Positions 62,599 to 64,000 of a stretch of 64,000 bases of DNA are shown here, in pieces (within the stretch, counting starts at the first letter, position 1; the number at the start of each line of letters is the position of its first letter). This stretch comes from Streptomyces mashuensis (GTDB lineage: Bacteria; Actinomycetota; Actinomycetes; Streptomycetales; Streptomycetaceae): assembly GCF_014654785.1 (NCBI RefSeq), contig NZ_BNBD01000004.1, positions 372,001-436,000 of the forward strand, in the 5' to 3' direction. Made by a program: the position numbers and the translations under genes. The notes under the pieces are model-generated. The model did no database searches. It was given only the letters and a program-made list of their open reading frames with translations, and was not told the origin of the DNA.

Positions 62599-63498
62599 GT
62601 GTCCGGATTCGTCGAGAAGCCCAAGCCCGTGGAGGTGCCGGGCCTTGTGCATCTGCACACGGGCAAGGTGCGCGACCTGTATCGCGACGAGGCGGGCCGG
62701 CTGGTGATGGTGGCCAGCGACCGCATGTCCGCCTACGACTGGGTGCTGCCCACCGCGATCCCCGACAAGGGCCGCATCCTCACCCAGCTCTCCCTGTGGT
62801 GGTTCGACCGGCTCGCCGACCTCGTCCCCCACCACGTGCTCTCCGACGAACTGCCCGCCGGCGCCCCCGCCGACTGGGCCGGGCGCACCCTGATCTGCCG
62901 CTCGCTGGACATGGTGCCCGTCGAGTGCGTGGCCCGCGGCTACCTCACGGGCTCGGGCCTGGCCGAGTACGAGCAGTCCCGCACGGTCTGCGGCCTGGCG
63001 CTGCCCGAGGGCCTCCAGGACGGCTCCGAGCTGCCCTCGCCGATCTTCACCCCGGCCACCAAGGCCGAGGTCGGCGAGCACGACGAGAACGTCTCCTACG
63101 AGGAGGTGGCCCGCCAGGTCGGCGCCGAGACCGCCGCCCGGCTCCGCCAGGCCACCCTCGCCGTCTACAGCCGCGCCCGCGACATCGCCCGCGACCGCGG
63201 CATCATCCTCGCCGACACCAAGTTCGAGTTCGGGTGGGCGGACGGCGACCTCGTCCTCGCCGACGAGGTGCTCACCCCCGACTCGTCCCGCTTCTGGCCC
63301 GCCGACACCTGGCAGCCGGGCCGCCCCCAGCCCTCCTTCGACAAGCAGTTCGTCCGCGACTGGCTCTCCTCCCCGGCCTCCGGCTGGGACCGGAACGGCG
63401 AGCAGCCCCCGCCGCCGCTGCCCCAGGAGATCGTGGAGCGCACCCGCGCGAAGTACGCCGAGGCGTACGAGCGCCTGACGGGACAGAAGTGGTCCTGA
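62599..63498 (+). CDS. purC: Phosphoribosylaminoimidazole-succinocarboxamide synthase
   Basis: 299 residues. It adds aspartate to CAIR with ATP (SAICAR synthase). HTGKVRDLYRDEAGRLVMVASDRMSAYDWVLPTAIPDKG (in parts) is the ATP loop and family start, CRSLDMVPVECVARGYLTGSG binds the ribotide, FTPATKAEVGEHDENVSYEE the substrate loop and ILADTKFEFGWADG plus LADEVLTPDSSRFWP the metal site. GTG at 62599 with an AGGAGG site. Part of the purine genes of this window, 3.7 kb from purD. Confidence 0.97.
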   Translation: MSGFVEKPKPVEVPGLVHLHTGKVRDLYRDEAGRLVMVASDRMSAYDWVLPTAIPDKGRILTQLSLWWFDRLADLVPHHVLSDELPAGAPADWAGRTLICRSLDMVPVECVARGYLTGSGLAEYEQSRTVCGLALPEGLQDGSELPSPIFTPATKAEVGEHDENVSYEEVARQVGAETAARLRQATLAVYSRARDIARDRGIILADTKFEFGWADGDLVLADEVLTPDSSRFWPADTWQPGRPQPSFDKQFVRDWLSSPASGWDRNGEQPPPPLPQEIVERTRAKYAEAYERLTGQKWS

Positions 63499-63512
63499 CC
63501 CGCCGGTGAGAC

Positions 63513-63556
63513 GAGAAGGGGGCTGCTGTGGCGTACGCCACAGCAGCCCCCTTCTC
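63513..63556. terminator. 44-bp perfect palindrome, purC terminator
   Basis: Two 22-bp arms meeting at GCGT|ACGC, starting 15 bp after the purC stop. Confidence 0.88.
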
Positions 63557-63563
63557 CATGCCC

Positions 63564-63583
63564 GGCGTTCCCCGGGGAACGCC
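63564..63583. repeat. 20-bp perfect palindrome
   Basis: GGCGTTCCCC/GGGGAACGCC, between the purC terminator and the next hairpin. Confidence 0.85.
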
Positions 63584-63614
63584 GAAGGCCCCGGTCTTCC
63601 GACCGGGGCCTTCG
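63583..63614. terminator. Terminator of the minus-strand tRNA-Gly
   Basis: A perfect 14-bp stem (CGAAGGCCCCGGTC) with a TTCC loop, just past the tRNA 3' end. Confidence 0.88.
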
Positions 63615-63621
63615 TTCTCTG

Positions 63622-63694
63622 AGCGGACGACGAGGCTCGAACTCGCGACCTCAACCTTGGCAAGGTTGCGCTCTACCAACTGAGCTACGTCCGC
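63622..63694 (-). tRNA. tRNA-Gly (anticodon GCC)
   Basis: 73 nt on the minus strand. Acceptor GCGGACG/CGTCCGC, D arm with GCTCAGTTGGTAGAGC, anticodon stem AACCT/AGGTT with loop TTGCCAA (anticodon GCC), and a T arm with GTTCGAGC. CCA is not encoded. Confidence 0.96.
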
Positions 63695-63730
63695 CTGTTT
63701 GCTCCGCTCTTCCGTGCGGTGCGGGTACCA

Positions 63731-64000
63731 CTATAGCCAACCCTGAGCCCGTGCGATGCGCGCCGCCGCATGACGGTTCTCCGCGCCGAGCTTCGCGGCG
63801 GCCGACGAGAGGTAGTTCCGCACCGTCCCCGGGGTCAGCGAGGCCCGCACAGCGATCTCCGCGACGGGCGCCCCGTCCTCCGCCAGCTCCAGCAGTTCGG
63901 CCTCCCGCGGGCTCAGCGGCGAGTCGCCCGCGCTGATGGCGTCGGCCGCCAACTCCGGGTCCACATAACGGCCTCCGGCGTGCACGGTACGGATGATCTC
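63731..64000 (-). CDS. NarL/LuxR response regulator, C-terminal part (partial)
   Basis: 90 residues are inside the window; the start lies beyond 64000. EIIRTVHAGGRYVDPELAADAI is the link after a receiver domain, followed by the LuxR helix-turn-helix LSPREAELLELAEDGAPVAE with SLTPGTVRNYLSSAAAKLGAENR. This end resembles DesR-type regulators. The kinase and receiver domain are not visible. Confidence 0.88.
   Translation of the reverse strand, partial: EIIRTVHAGGRYVDPELAADAISAGDSPLSPREAELLELAEDGAPVAEIAVRASLTPGTVRNYLSSAAAKLGAENRHAAARIARAQGWL

Overview
The window is chromosomal DNA from a streptomycete or a very close actinobacterial relative. It has very high GC, strong G/C in third codon positions, many GTG starts and many 4-base GTGA stop/start overlaps. 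Recognisable Streptomyces core blocks are present: tRNA-Gly/dcd, dnaK-grpE-dnaJ-hspR, clpB, pyrE/fba, the kynurenine operon, purA and purD/purC. A perfect parS core lies between pyrE and fba, which fits a location in the origin-proximal core.

Layout. 0-6.6 kb: tail of an unknown gene, tRNA-Gly(CCC), a small zinc-ribbon-like protein, dCTP deaminase, a phosphoribosyltransferase, a Yip1-type membrane protein, a MarR regulator with its likely operator, a Uma2 protein and a large membrane Fe-S oxidoreductase. 6.9-11.2 kb: the dnaK heat-shock operon, with HspR sites (HAIR) in front. 11.3-18.6 kb: small accessory and signalling genes (SRPBCC, pentapeptide, DUF4097 lipoprotein, LuxR, Imm35-like), nadE, and a sigma factor fused to a zinc motif, a membrane segment and an outer proline-rich tail. 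18.1-19.9 kb: a whiJ-like trio (RsbW-like ATPase, XRE regulator, DUF397). 19.9-20.7 kb: gene-free and repeat-rich. 20.7-26.7 kb: accessory genes (DUF3291, VOC, MepB, a frame-disrupted ORF, SMI1/KNR4, an AbiEi/DUF559-like protein, an F420-type flavoprotein).

26.7-40.9 kb: clpB with a HAIR site, YbjN, a GT-C mannosyltransferase-like protein, DUF2617 plus membrane spermidine synthase, a Rossmann oxidoreductase, a CoxG-like protein, an aldose epimerase, pyrE, parS, fba, an MFS exporter and DUF3151. 41.0-46.0 kb: the operon kynA-kynU-kynB (tryptophan to anthranilate) followed by a histidine kinase/response regulator pair. 46.0-48.7 kb: a repeat cluster, a lipid-kinase-like gene and purA. 48.7-57.3 kb: a Ser/Thr kinase, class III aminotransferase, GntR, a GT2-polytopic fusion, an unknown protein and a SLATT protein. 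57.6-64 kb: purD, a degenerate M48-like membrane protein, a dimethylformamidase-like protein, purC, three stacked palindromes, tRNA-Gly(GCC) and the end of a NarL-type regulator.

Working links: HspR, encoded at the end of the dnaK operon, probably represses both dnaK and clpB through HAIR sites. purA, purD and purC all serve purine synthesis. The kyn operon makes anthranilate. No complete mobile element, CRISPR array or classical biosynthetic cluster is visible. The most unusual items are the membrane-anchored sigma factor, a cluster of 8-12 bp tandem repeats, the 40-bp palindrome around parS, an M48 homologue without its catalytic motif, and an apparent synteny break between purA and purD.
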